Positions 45,300 through 53,002 of a stretch of 64,000 nt of DNA are shown here, piece after piece. The stretch lies in NCBI GenBank assembly GCA_900537125.1, contig UNRJ01000006.1, positions 310,001 to 374,000 of the forward strand, in the 5' to 3' direction. This stretch comes from Rhodobacteraceae bacterium Alg238-R152 (GTDB taxonomy: Bacteria > Pseudomonadota > Alphaproteobacteria > Rhodobacterales > Rhodobacteraceae). Each line of letters begins with the position of its first letter. The first letter of the stretch is position 1. The translations under genes and the position numbers were made by a program. The notes under the pieces are model-generated. The model was given only the letters and a program-made list of their open reading frames with translations. It was not told the DNA's origin and did no database searches.

Positions 45300-45446
45300 A
45301 TGATGGCTTTACGGTTTGAACCGTGTGAAAAACTGACTGTGCTTGCCCCGCGCTATCGCGGAGGGCGAGATGGCCACCCCCAATCACCGAATTTCGATAT
45401 GCACGTCCTGCAAACACGTCGGCGAAAATTGCCGGCCTGGCTATGA
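45300..45446 (+). CDS. Possible 48-residue leader ORF behind the riboswitch
   Basis: An ATG-ATG start with a very strong ribosome site (CAGGAGGCC) lies 47 bases after the riboswitch and opens a 48-codon frame (MMALRFEPCEKLTVL...RRKLPAWL). It overlaps the first 77 bases of the DUF1636 gene in another frame. It may be a leader peptide that tunes translation of DUF1636. The product has no recognisable motif, so this could also be a chance open frame. Confidence 0.3.
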   Translation: MMALRFEPCEKLTVLAPRYRGGRDGHPQSPNFDMHVLQTRRRKLPAWL

Positions 45447-45774
45447 GCTGATCAAGCGCTTGCGCGCTGCCATCGATATGGCGGGCGATGCGATCACCGA
45501 AGAGTTTGAGATTTCCGGCGTCGCCTGTATGGCCGGCTGCAAACATCCTTGCACCGTGGCCTATCACAGCACGCGCAAGGCCACCTATCTGTTTGGCGAC
45601 ATCACGCCGGACCAAGACATTGAGGATCTGGTGTCCTTTGCCCAGCAATATGCCGTGCTTGGGGATGGCTGGTGCTCCTCAGTGGATCGACCCGGCAAGC
45701 TGCAGAAGCACACCTTGGCGCGGGTGCCATCGATGATGTTGGCGATTGAGGACAGCACGGAGCGGCTGGCATGA
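45370..45774 (+). CDS. DUF1636 family predicted metal-binding protein
   Basis: A 134-residue protein rich in paired cysteines: ISICTSCKHVGENCRPGYE near the N-terminus, FEISGVACMAGCKHPCTVAYH in the middle, and GWCSSVDRP. Six or more Cys in CxxC-like arrangements suggest a metal or cluster site. The family occurs beside B12 genes in Rhodobacterales. The start ATG at 45370 has GCGGAGGGCGAG. Its TGA overlaps the ATG of the ATPase gene (ATGA), so it is part of the riboswitch-controlled operon. A chaperone or sensor for cobalt or corrinoid is plausible but unproven. Confidence 0.88.
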   Translation: MATPNHRISICTSCKHVGENCRPGYELIKRLRAAIDMAGDAITEEFEISGVACMAGCKHPCTVAYHSTRKATYLFGDITPDQDIEDLVSFAQQYAVLGDGWCSSVDRPGKLQKHTLARVPSMMLAIEDSTERLA

Positions 45775-46553
45775 GCGCCGGACATCTGGTTGCCAAGGAT
45801 GTGTGTTGGCGTCCGGGCAAGAACCAACCCTGTCTGCTGCACCCTGTGAGTTTTGAGGTTTATCCCGGCCGCGTGCTTGGCGTGGTGGGGCCCAATGGCG
45901 CGGGCAAATCGACGCTGTTGCGGATGATCTATCACTATCAGAAGCCCACTTCGGGGCAGATCACGGTGGATGGGCAGGATTTGTGGGGCCTGTCCGCCAA
46001 AGTGGCCGCGCGCAAGGTTGCCGCCGTGTTGCAGGAACAACCGGGGGCCTTTGGTTTGTCGGTGCGCGAGATTGTGGCCTTGGGGCGAACACCGCATCGC
46101 AGCGGGCTGTCTTCGGAAGGCGCAAAAGATGCAGAGATCATTGATGTCGCCATTCAGCGGATGCAGCTGGAAGCATTGGTTGCCCGCAATTTTGACACCC
46201 TCTCAGGGGGCGAGCGGCAGCGGGTAATGGTCGCGCGGGCTTTGACGCAGCAACCGCAAGTCTTGGTGATGGACGAACCCACCAACCACCTCGACATTCG
46301 CCATCAACTCGAAATCCTCTCCCTGATCCGGTCGCTTGGGCTGACCATCGTGGTCTCACTGCACGATCTGAACATGGCCGCTGATGTGTGTGATGCCATC
46401 CTGCTTTTGAAAGACGGACACTGCCAAGGCTTTGGCAGCGCGGATGACGTGCTCAGCGAACAGCTTGTCTCTGACACCTTTTCAGTCACTGCCCAGCGCC
46501 AAATGCTGAGCGTCAGCCAGAACCAACACCTTACTTTTCACCTTCCCTCCTAA
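45771..46553 (+). CDS. ABC transporter ATP-binding protein, B12/iron-siderophore type
   Basis: A 260-residue ATPase of the FecE/BtuD/FhuC class. Walker A is GPNGAGKST, the signature is LSGGERQR, Walker B is VLVMDEPTNHLD and the switch His is in VVSLHDLNM. It is the second gene of a four-gene operon under the cobalamin riboswitch and overlaps DUF1636 by four bases. The riboswitch makes corrinoid uptake the best guess for substrate. It powers the permease encoded at 47514-48554. Confidence 0.94.
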   Translation: MSAGHLVAKDVCWRPGKNQPCLLHPVSFEVYPGRVLGVVGPNGAGKSTLLRMIYHYQKPTSGQITVDGQDLWGLSAKVAARKVAAVLQEQPGAFGLSVREIVALGRTPHRSGLSSEGAKDAEIIDVAIQRMQLEALVARNFDTLSGGERQRVMVARALTQQPQVLVMDEPTNHLDIRHQLEILSLIRSLGLTIVVSLHDLNMAADVCDAILLLKDGHCQGFGSADDVLSEQLVSDTFSVTAQRQMLSVSQNQHLTFHLPS

Positions 46554-46565
46554 AGGACCAAATTT

Positions 46566-47513
46566 ATGACCACCAAATTGACAACCGCTGCCGTCAGCGT
46601 CCTGCTGGCCCTCTCCACCACCGCTGCGCTGGCAGAAACCACCGTGGACAGCTGCAACCGCCAAGTGACCTTTGACACCCCGCCCAAGGCGGCCATCTCC
46701 AATGACGTGAACCTGACCGAGATGATGCTGGTTCTGGGTCTGGCGGATCGCATGGTCGGCTATACCGGCATCTCAGGCTGGAAAACGCTGGACGAAGAGA
46801 TGCGCGCTGGCGTGGAAGAACTGCCAGAGCTGTCCGCGAAGTACCCGTCCAAAGAGGTGCTGATCGGTGCGGATGCGGACTTCTTCTTTGCCGGTTGGAA
46901 CTACGGCATGAAAGTGGGTGGCGAAGTCACGCCAGAGACGCTCGCGCCATTTGACATCAAGGTTTATGAGCTGACCGAGAGCTGCATCCACATTGGCGAA
47001 AAAGACGCCGCCAGCATGGATGACATGTACACCGATATCCAAAACCTCGGCGCGATTTTTGATGTGAAAGACAAGGCGGATGCGCTGGTGGATGGCTACA
47101 AAGCGGATCTTGCGGCCTTCACCGATGGTTTGGCACCGTTGGAAAGTACGCCGCGCGTGTTTGTTTATGACAGCGGCGAAGACACACCGTTCACCGCTGG
47201 CCGCTATGCGATGCCTAACGCGCTGATTGAGGCGGCGGGTGGCACCAACATCATGAACGATCTGGAAAAAAGCTGGGCCAAGGTGGGCTGGGAGCCGGTG
47301 GTGGAGCGCAACCCGGAGGTCATCGTGATCGTGAACTACGGCAATGTGACCGCAGAAGAAAAGCGCGCCTTCATGATGAACAACCCGGCCTTCGCCGAGA
47401 TGGACGCGGTGATGAACGACCGGTTTGTGACGCTTGAGTATGTTGAAGCGACTCCGGGTCCGCGCAATATCGCTGCGGTGAAAACCCTCGCAGAAGCGTT
47501 CCGGGCGAAATAA
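46566..47513 (+). CDS. ABC transporter periplasmic binding protein, probable corrinoid
   Basis: A 315-residue class III binding protein with a Sec signal peptide (MTTKLTTAAVSVLLALSTTAALA, cleavage before ETTVDSC). The fold has the two-lobe layout joined by a long helix (TDIQNLGAIFDVKDKADALV). The family occurs with both iron-siderophore and B12 systems; BtuF identity is inferred only from the riboswitch. The gene is preceded by AAAGGACC and followed directly by the permease ATG. Confidence 0.88.
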   Translation: MTTKLTTAAVSVLLALSTTAALAETTVDSCNRQVTFDTPPKAAISNDVNLTEMMLVLGLADRMVGYTGISGWKTLDEEMRAGVEELPELSAKYPSKEVLIGADADFFFAGWNYGMKVGGEVTPETLAPFDIKVYELTESCIHIGEKDAASMDDMYTDIQNLGAIFDVKDKADALVDGYKADLAAFTDGLAPLESTPRVFVYDSGEDTPFTAGRYAMPNALIEAAGGTNIMNDLEKSWAKVGWEPVVERNPEVIVIVNYGNVTAEEKRAFMMNNPAFAEMDAVMNDRFVTLEYVEATPGPRNIAAVKTLAEAFRAK

Positions 47514-48554
47514 ATGACAGGAAGAGCAGCAGGACAGCCAAAGAGCAGGTTTCCTTATGTGATTGGCGCAGGGGTGCTCCTGTTGCTTTTCTCGATTTCG
47601 ATCGCAATCAGTGTGGGGGCCGTCTCTGTGCCCCTGCACACGGTCTGGAGCATCCTGATCAATCAGGTGGCTCCAGGCACCATTGAACAGGACTGGTCCA
47701 AAGGTCGCGAAGCGATTGTCTGGGACATTCGGTTTCCCCGCGCTTTGCTGGCCTGTCTGGTCGGTGCGGGTTTGGCGATCGTGGGTGGCAGCTTACAGGC
47801 TGTGACACGCAACCCGTTAGCAGACCCACATCTGTTGGGGATCTCCTCCGGCGCGGCCTTCGGAGCCATTCTGGTTCTGATGCACACCGGCATGTTTTGG
47901 GGGCTCATTACAGTGCCGTTGTTTGCCTTTGGTGGTGCCTTGGCAGCAACCTTACTGGTGCTGGCGGTGTCGCAGTTTGCCTCGGCCACCAGCGCGGATC
48001 GGTTGATCCTGGCGGGGGTGGCGGTGTCGTTCATAGTTATGTCGCTGGCCAATGTGTTGATCTTTCTTGGCGACCCACGCGCGACACACACGGTCGTGTT
48101 CTGGATGCTGGGTGGTCTGGGCTTGGCGCAGTGGAGCCATTTGGTTTTCCCGCTGGCGGTTCTCACCATCTGCGGGGCCTATATCTGGCTTAACGCAAGA
48201 AAATTGAATGCGATGACAGTGGGGGACGAGACCGCCGTCACGCTGGGCATCCCGGTGGCGCGGTTCCGATTGATCATCTTTGTTGTTGGCGCACTGATCA
48301 CCGGGGTGATGGTCGCGTTTTCCGGCATGATTGGCTTTGTTGGCCTGATGGTGCCGCATATCGTGCGTATGCTGGTCGGCGGTGATTATGCCCGCGTGAT
48401 CCCAGCCTCCGCGCTATTTGGCGCGATATACCTTTTGTGGTCCGACATCATCGCCCGCACCATTATGGCACCGGAAGACATGCCAATTGGCATTGTCACC
48501 GGGCTGATTGGTGGCATGTTCTTTGTCTGGCTGTTGCGGCGGCGGGCGCGGTAA
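47514..48554 (+). CDS. ABC transporter permease, FecCD/BtuC family
   Basis: A 346-residue integral membrane protein with about ten helices. Family segments include IVWDIRFPRALLACLVGAGLA (conserved N-terminal RxPR motif), NPLADPHLLGISSGAAFGA, LGIPVARFRLI and GMIGFVGLMVPHIVRMLVGGD (the ATPase coupling loop). It starts one base after the binding protein stop. Together the three genes make a complete importer for a corrinoid or an iron-siderophore; the cobalamin riboswitch favours the corrinoid. Confidence 0.94.
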   Translation: MTGRAAGQPKSRFPYVIGAGVLLLLFSISIAISVGAVSVPLHTVWSILINQVAPGTIEQDWSKGREAIVWDIRFPRALLACLVGAGLAIVGGSLQAVTRNPLADPHLLGISSGAAFGAILVLMHTGMFWGLITVPLFAFGGALAATLLVLAVSQFASATSADRLILAGVAVSFIVMSLANVLIFLGDPRATHTVVFWMLGGLGLAQWSHLVFPLAVLTICGAYIWLNARKLNAMTVGDETAVTLGIPVARFRLIIFVVGALITGVMVAFSGMIGFVGLMVPHIVRMLVGGDYARVIPASALFGAIYLLWSDIIARTIMAPEDMPIGIVTGLIGGMFFVWLLRRRAR

Positions 48555-48572
48555 GGCGCCCAGCGCCAATGC

Positions 48573-49100
48573 CTAGGAGATCAGCGGATAGGTTTCCGAG
48601 TTTTTCAGCGCGTAGTGCCACCATTCATAGGGGTTCAACTCAAAACCGGCACCTGCCATGAGGCCTAACAAAATCAAGCGATTTTGCTGAGCTTCACGGC
48701 AGATGTCGATCCTGGAGTGATGCGATTGTTGCAAAGCAGCGTCAAAGTCTGTGCCCATGTCGAGCACAGTGCCATCTGACGTGGTCAGCGTCAGATCCAC
48801 AGCGGTGCCGCGGCTGTGGTCCGAGCCAATGGCCGGATCTGCAACAAATTCGGGGTCGGGCCGTACCTCCCACAAGCGGCGTTGCACCGCTTGGGGGCGA
48901 TAGGCGTCCAGCAGCAGAAGGCGCAGTCCAAGGGCGGCGGCGCGATCGGCAGCATGAAAGAGGGCATCGGCGGCATGTGTGTGCAGGCGCGCCTGTTGAT
49001 CCTCCGGCGTGGTATAGAGCACCTCACCGGCGAAGTTATTGGTGGTCGCATAGGCAAGCTGCACGTCGATGGCCGCGTGTTGGATCGGGACCAGCGTCAT
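48573..49100 (-). CDS. ddpX: D-alanyl-D-alanine dipeptidase (VanX/DdpX family)
   Basis: A 175-residue zinc dipeptidase that splits D-Ala-D-Ala into two D-Ala. The zinc and active-site residues are visible in SDHSRGTAVDLTLT (His and Asp ligands), followed by the conserved MGTDFD loop, and EWWHYAL (catalytic Glu and final His). The Arg of LLLLDAYRPQAVQRRLW is typical. It is the last gene of the ddp operon, with a 4-base overlap with ddpF. VanX itself causes glycopeptide resistance, but within an uptake operon a nutrient role is expected. Confidence 0.92.
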   Translation of the reverse strand: MTLVPIQHAAIDVQLAYATTNNFAGEVLYTTPEDQQARLHTHAADALFHAADRAAALGLRLLLLDAYRPQAVQRRLWEVRPDPEFVADPAIGSDHSRGTAVDLTLTTSDGTVLDMGTDFDAALQQSHHSRIDICREAQQNRLILLGLMAGAGFELNPYEWWHYALKNSETYPLIS

Positions 49101-50053
49101 GCGGACACCTTTTGTGGGGTGGTGGCTACTGTTTGGCAGCAGCGCACCTGGGCCTGCTCGGAAGGCACCATGTTTTGTCGCACGTCACAGCCCGCGCCTG
49201 CCTGTTCACAGCGGTCTTTGAAGAAGCAGCCGGTGGGCAGGTTTCGGTTGGACGGCAGGTCAGTGTTGCTGAGCGCCTCCCCCAGCCCGCCGGTGGCGCG
49301 CATGGTTGGGATCGAGTCCAGCAGGAGACGTGTATAAGGGTGTTTGGGCGCGGCAAGCACAGCTTCCGACGCGCCATGCTCCACCACCTGCCCCAGATAC
49401 ATCACGGCCACTTCATCACAGAGATAACGCACCACGGAGATGTCGTGGGAGATGAAAATGTAGGTCAGACCACGTTCCGCCTGCAGGTCTTTCAGCAGGT
49501 TTAAGATTTGCGCCTGAATGGAGATGTCGAGCGCCGAGGTTGGCTCATCAAGCACAATCACATCGGGATCAGAGGAGAGCGCGCGGGCGATGGCGATCCG
49601 CTGACGTTGACCACCGGAGAATTCATGGGGATAGCGGTCGAGCACCTCTGGGCGCAAGCCCACTTTGGCGGCAAGATCAGCTGCCAACGCGCGCAATTCG
49701 GCTTTCGGGCGTTTGGAAACAGCAAAGACCGGCTCGGTGATCACCCGCCAGACCGGCATGCGCGCATTAAGCGAGCTTTGCGGGTCTTGGAACACAATTT
49801 GCACATCATGATCTGCGCCAAAGTTGCGGGTCACTTCCCCTTCTGACGGCTTGCGAATACCCATTAGCACCTGCGCCAAAGTGGATTTGCCACAGCCGGA
49901 CTCCCCAACAACCCCCAAGGTTTTGCCACGCAAAATCTCGAGGTCAATGCCGTTGAGCGCATGCACATAGCCACGTGGGCGACCGCGCCAATCTTCGCCA
50001 AACGGGAAGCGCATGTGGATGTTGGAGAGCGTCATCACGCTATCAGTAGTCAT
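49097..50053 (-). CDS. ddpF: Dipeptide ABC transporter ATP-binding protein
   Basis: A 318-residue ATPase of the OppF/DppF class. Walker A is GVVGESGCGKSTLAQ, the signature is FSGGQRQRIAIARAL, Walker B is VIVLDEPTSALD. The C-terminal oligopeptide-transporter region contains GCFFKDRCEQAGAGC, the Cys-rich extension that may hold a 4Fe-4S cluster in this class. It overlaps ddpD and ddpX by four bases each, so the genes are translationally coupled. Confidence 0.93.
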   Translation of the reverse strand: MTTDSVMTLSNIHMRFPFGEDWRGRPRGYVHALNGIDLEILRGKTLGVVGESGCGKSTLAQVLMGIRKPSEGEVTRNFGADHDVQIVFQDPQSSLNARMPVWRVITEPVFAVSKRPKAELRALAADLAAKVGLRPEVLDRYPHEFSGGQRQRIAIARALSSDPDVIVLDEPTSALDISIQAQILNLLKDLQAERGLTYIFISHDISVVRYLCDEVAVMYLGQVVEHGASEAVLAAPKHPYTRLLLDSIPTMRATGGLGEALSNTDLPSNRNLPTGCFFKDRCEQAGAGCDVRQNMVPSEQAQVRCCQTVATTPQKVSA

Positions 50054-51027
50054 GCGGAGATCTCCTCACGCAGCCAGCAGGCGGCTTGGTGTTTACTGCC
50101 AACATCCGTCAGCACGGGGCGCGAGTCACAGGCCGCATGTGCATGGCGACAGCGGGCCTGAAAGGCGCAGCCTTTTGGCGGGTTGACCAGATTGGGCACG
50201 GTGCCGGGGATGGAGGCCAGCGGCGCGCCCGGATCCGCGTCTTCTGGCAGGGCTTCGATCAAAGCGGCAGTATAGGGATGCTGCGGATTGCCCAGCACCT
50301 TCTGCGCCGGTCCGGATTCCACAACGCGGCCTGCGTACATCACATAGATGCGGTCACAGAACTGACTGATCACGGCCAAATCATGGGAGATAAACAGAAC
50401 CGAGGCCCCGGTTTGACGGGCTTTGGCGTGCAACAATTGCAGCACCTGCCGTTGCACCGTCACATCCAAGGCGGTGGTGGGTTCATCCGCCACCAGCAGT
50501 TTGGGCGAGCAAGCAAAAGCCATGCCAATCAGGATACGCTGCCGCATCCCGCCGGAGAGTTCAAAGGGGTAGCGCCCCAAGATTTCTTCGGCATCGTTGA
50601 TGCGCATGTCTTTGAGCAACTCGATCGCCCGATCCCGTGCGGCCATGCCGCGCAGATCGGAGTGCAGCTCGATCACCCGCAACATCTGTTTGCCAATGGT
50701 CTTGGTGGGGTTCAGCGCGGTTTGCGGCTCCTGAAAGATCATCGCCACATCGCCGCCACGCAGCTTGTTCATCTCGCGCTCAGACATGGTGGCCACGTCC
50801 CGGCCCAGGATGCTGATGGTGCCTGCGGATTGGCGGAACGCGCCGGGGGGCAGCAAGCCAAGCGCTGTCATGGCGGTGACCGATTTGGCCGAGCCACTTT
50901 CGCCCACAAGGCCAACAATCTCACCCCGCTGCACATCCAAATCCACGCCATTTACGGCATGCACGTCGCCTGAGAAGCCTGGAAACAGAACTTCCAGCCC
51001 ATCAATTTTTAATACTGGGTCCGCCAT
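50050..51027 (-). CDS. ddpD: Dipeptide ABC transporter ATP-binding protein
   Basis: A 325-residue ATPase of the OppD/DppD class, the partner of ddpF. Walker A is GLVGESGSAKSVT; its glycine-to-alanine change (SAKS for SGKS) is within the tolerated range. The signature is LSGGMRQRILIG and Walker B LLVADEPTTALD. The C-terminus has FQARCRHAHAACDSRPV, the matching Cys-rich extension. The ATG at 51027 is preferred over an in-frame start 16 codons earlier because the latter would overlap ddpC. Confidence 0.93.
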   Translation of the reverse strand: MADPVLKIDGLEVLFPGFSGDVHAVNGVDLDVQRGEIVGLVGESGSAKSVTAMTALGLLPPGAFRQSAGTISILGRDVATMSEREMNKLRGGDVAMIFQEPQTALNPTKTIGKQMLRVIELHSDLRGMAARDRAIELLKDMRINDAEEILGRYPFELSGGMRQRILIGMAFACSPKLLVADEPTTALDVTVQRQVLQLLHAKARQTGASVLFISHDLAVISQFCDRIYVMYAGRVVESGPAQKVLGNPQHPYTAALIEALPEDADPGAPLASIPGTVPNLVNPPKGCAFQARCRHAHAACDSRPVLTDVGSKHQAACWLREEISA

Positions 51028-51028
51028 A

Positions 51029-51919
51029 TCAGCGTGCCTTCTGTTTGGGATCAAGGATGTCGCGAATGCCGTCACCTAGAAGGTTGAAGGCGGTGGCGGT
51101 GATCAAGATGGCAAAGCCGGGGAAGGCCGAGTACCACCACTGGTCCAAGATGTAGTTGCGTCCGGTGGCCACCATCGCGCCCCATTCGGCGGTGGGCTGT
51201 TGTGCGCCAAGGCCAATGAAGCTGAGCGCGGAAGCCAAGAGAATGGTGCTGCCAAGGTCCAGCGTTGCCTGCACCATGACCGGAGACAGGATGTTGGGCA
51301 GGATATGCCAGCGCAGGATGTGTAATTTGGACGCCTTGAAGGTTTCCGCGGCGGTCACAAAAGACATTTCGCGGATCAGCAGGGTTTGGCCGCGTGAGAT
51401 ACGCACATAGACCGGGATGCGCACCAAGGCGATGGCAATGGCCGCGTTGATCAGGCTTGGGCCAAGCGCGGCGGCAAGCGCCATGATCAGCACCAGAGAT
51501 GGCACCGAGAGCACCACATCCATCAGACGCATGATCACCACATCAACACGCCCGCCGATCAGGCCGGCAAAAGCGCCCACAAACGTGCCGATGAAACCAG
51601 CAACCAGCACCACAAAGAAACCAACAGCCACGGATTGCCGCCCGCCGTAGAGAATGCGGGAATAGAGATCACGGCCAACTTCGTCGGTGCCAAAGAAATG
51701 GTCCCAGCTTGGCGCCGCCAGACGGGCGCGCAAGTCGATGGCGTTGGGATCATGGGTGGCAAACACCGGTGCAAAGATCACCAGGAACAGCACGGTCAGC
51801 ACCACAGCCCCGCCGCCAAGTGTGAGCGGGCTTTTCATGACTTGATACCAGAGGTAACCCCAATCCACCCGCGACAACGCGCGTTTGATTGGGTTCACAG
51901 AGACGGTTGCGTCGCTCAT
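51029..51919 (-). CDS. ddpC: Dipeptide ABC transporter permease
   Basis: A 296-residue OppC/DppC-type permease with about six membrane helices. Family segments are FGTDEVGRDLYSRILYGGRQS near the N-terminus, and the EAA loop (TAAETFKASKLHILRWHILPN). The ATG at 51919 overlaps the ddpB stop (TGATG); a GTG one codon earlier is possible. It pairs with ddpB to form the channel. Confidence 0.92.
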   Translation of the reverse strand: MSDATVSVNPIKRALSRVDWGYLWYQVMKSPLTLGGGAVVLTVLFLVIFAPVFATHDPNAIDLRARLAAPSWDHFFGTDEVGRDLYSRILYGGRQSVAVGFFVVLVAGFIGTFVGAFAGLIGGRVDVVIMRLMDVVLSVPSLVLIMALAAALGPSLINAAIAIALVRIPVYVRISRGQTLLIREMSFVTAAETFKASKLHILRWHILPNILSPVMVQATLDLGSTILLASALSFIGLGAQQPTAEWGAMVATGRNYILDQWWYSAFPGFAILITATAFNLLGDGIRDILDPKQKAR

Positions 51920-52935
51920 CACGAGACCTCCCGGATGCGCGGGTCAACCGCCATATAGATCAGATCAACAGCCAGGTTGATCAGCACGTAGGCCAGCGAG
52001 ACCACCACTGTGAAACCCATCACCGCCGGGAAATCCAGCGCTTGGATCGAGTTCACCACATAAGCGCCCATGCCGGGCCAGGCAAAGACCGTTTCGGTCA
52101 GCACGGCGCCGTAGAGCAGATCACCCAGCGCAAGGCCAAGCACGGTGATCGAAGGGATCATGGCGTTGGGCAGCGCTTCGGTGAAGACCACTTTGAACCG
52201 GCTGAGACCGTTGGCTTTGGCCGTTCGAATGTAGTCTTGCTGCAACTCTTCGAGCATCGCAGCGCGCACCTGGCGGGCCACAACACCAAGGTGCACAAAG
52301 CCCAAGGTGAAGGCAGGCAGAAGGATGTGTTTGAGGGCCGAACCGAAGGCTTGCAAATCGCCCGCCAGCAGACTGTCGATCATCAGAAAGCCGGTAACGC
52401 GGGTTGGCATTTCGAGAGATGGATCAATGCGCCCGCCGCTGGGGAGCCAGCCGAGGTTGCCGTAGAACAGCAGGATCACCAGCAGGCCCAGCCAAAAGGC
52501 CGGTGTGGAGATGCCGGTCACGGCAATCACCCGCACAAAGTGGTCGACAGGTTTGTCTTTCCACACCGCAGAGGCCACGCCCAGCGGGATGCCCAAGGCG
52601 GTGGCAAAGAACAGCGCGGTGAGAGCCAGTTCCAGCGTGGCGGGGAAGAAAATGCGCAGATCTTCCAACACCGGACGGCGGGTGCGGATCGAGTTGCCAA
52701 AGTCGCCTTGGACCACGCCTTCGAGGTAGCGCAGGTACTGGACGGGAAGAGGCTTATCGAGGCCGAGATCCTCGCGGATATTTTGCACAATCTCCGGCGT
52801 TGCGCGGTCACCCGCAATCATACGGGCCGGGTCGCCGGGAATGAGGTTTGAGATGGTGAAGGTGATGACCGTCACGCCAAAGAGAACCAGTATCAGGAAC
52901 ATCAATCGGCGGCGGATGACATTTAGGAAGGACAT
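51919..52935 (-). CDS. ddpB: Dipeptide ABC transporter permease
   Basis: A 338-residue OppB/DppB-type permease with about six helices. The N-terminal segment FGVTVITFTISNLIPGDPARMIAGDRA is characteristic of the class, as is the EAA loop (RTAKANGLSRFKVVFTEALPNAM). It lies 67 bases downstream of ddpA, with a hairpin in between, and overlaps ddpC by one base. Confidence 0.93.
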   Translation of the reverse strand: MSFLNVIRRRLMFLILVLFGVTVITFTISNLIPGDPARMIAGDRATPEIVQNIREDLGLDKPLPVQYLRYLEGVVQGDFGNSIRTRRPVLEDLRIFFPATLELALTALFFATALGIPLGVASAVWKDKPVDHFVRVIAVTGISTPAFWLGLLVILLFYGNLGWLPSGGRIDPSLEMPTRVTGFLMIDSLLAGDLQAFGSALKHILLPAFTLGFVHLGVVARQVRAAMLEELQQDYIRTAKANGLSRFKVVFTEALPNAMIPSITVLGLALGDLLYGAVLTETVFAWPGMGAYVVNSIQALDFPAVMGFTVVVSLAYVLINLAVDLIYMAVDPRIREVS

Positions 52936-52961
52936 CGGCGCATTTCTTTATTGGCTGAAGT

Positions 52962-52987
52962 CCCAAGACCACCGCAGCGGTCTTGGG
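52962..52987 (-). promoter_or_regulatory. Intercistronic hairpin between ddpA and ddpB
   Basis: A perfect 9-base stem (CCCAAGACC, eight-base loop, GGTCTTGGG) lies between ddpA and ddpB, with no strong T run. Such stems often protect the 3' end of binding-protein mRNA or cause partial termination, so ddpA would be made in excess of the membrane parts. Confidence 0.65.
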
Positions 52988-53002
52988 TCATTTGCTTGGG
53001 GC

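Noticed and set aside
51889..52851. 320-codon plus-strand open frame opposite ddpB
   Set aside because: Antisense shadow of the permease gene; Gln/His-rich with no domain.
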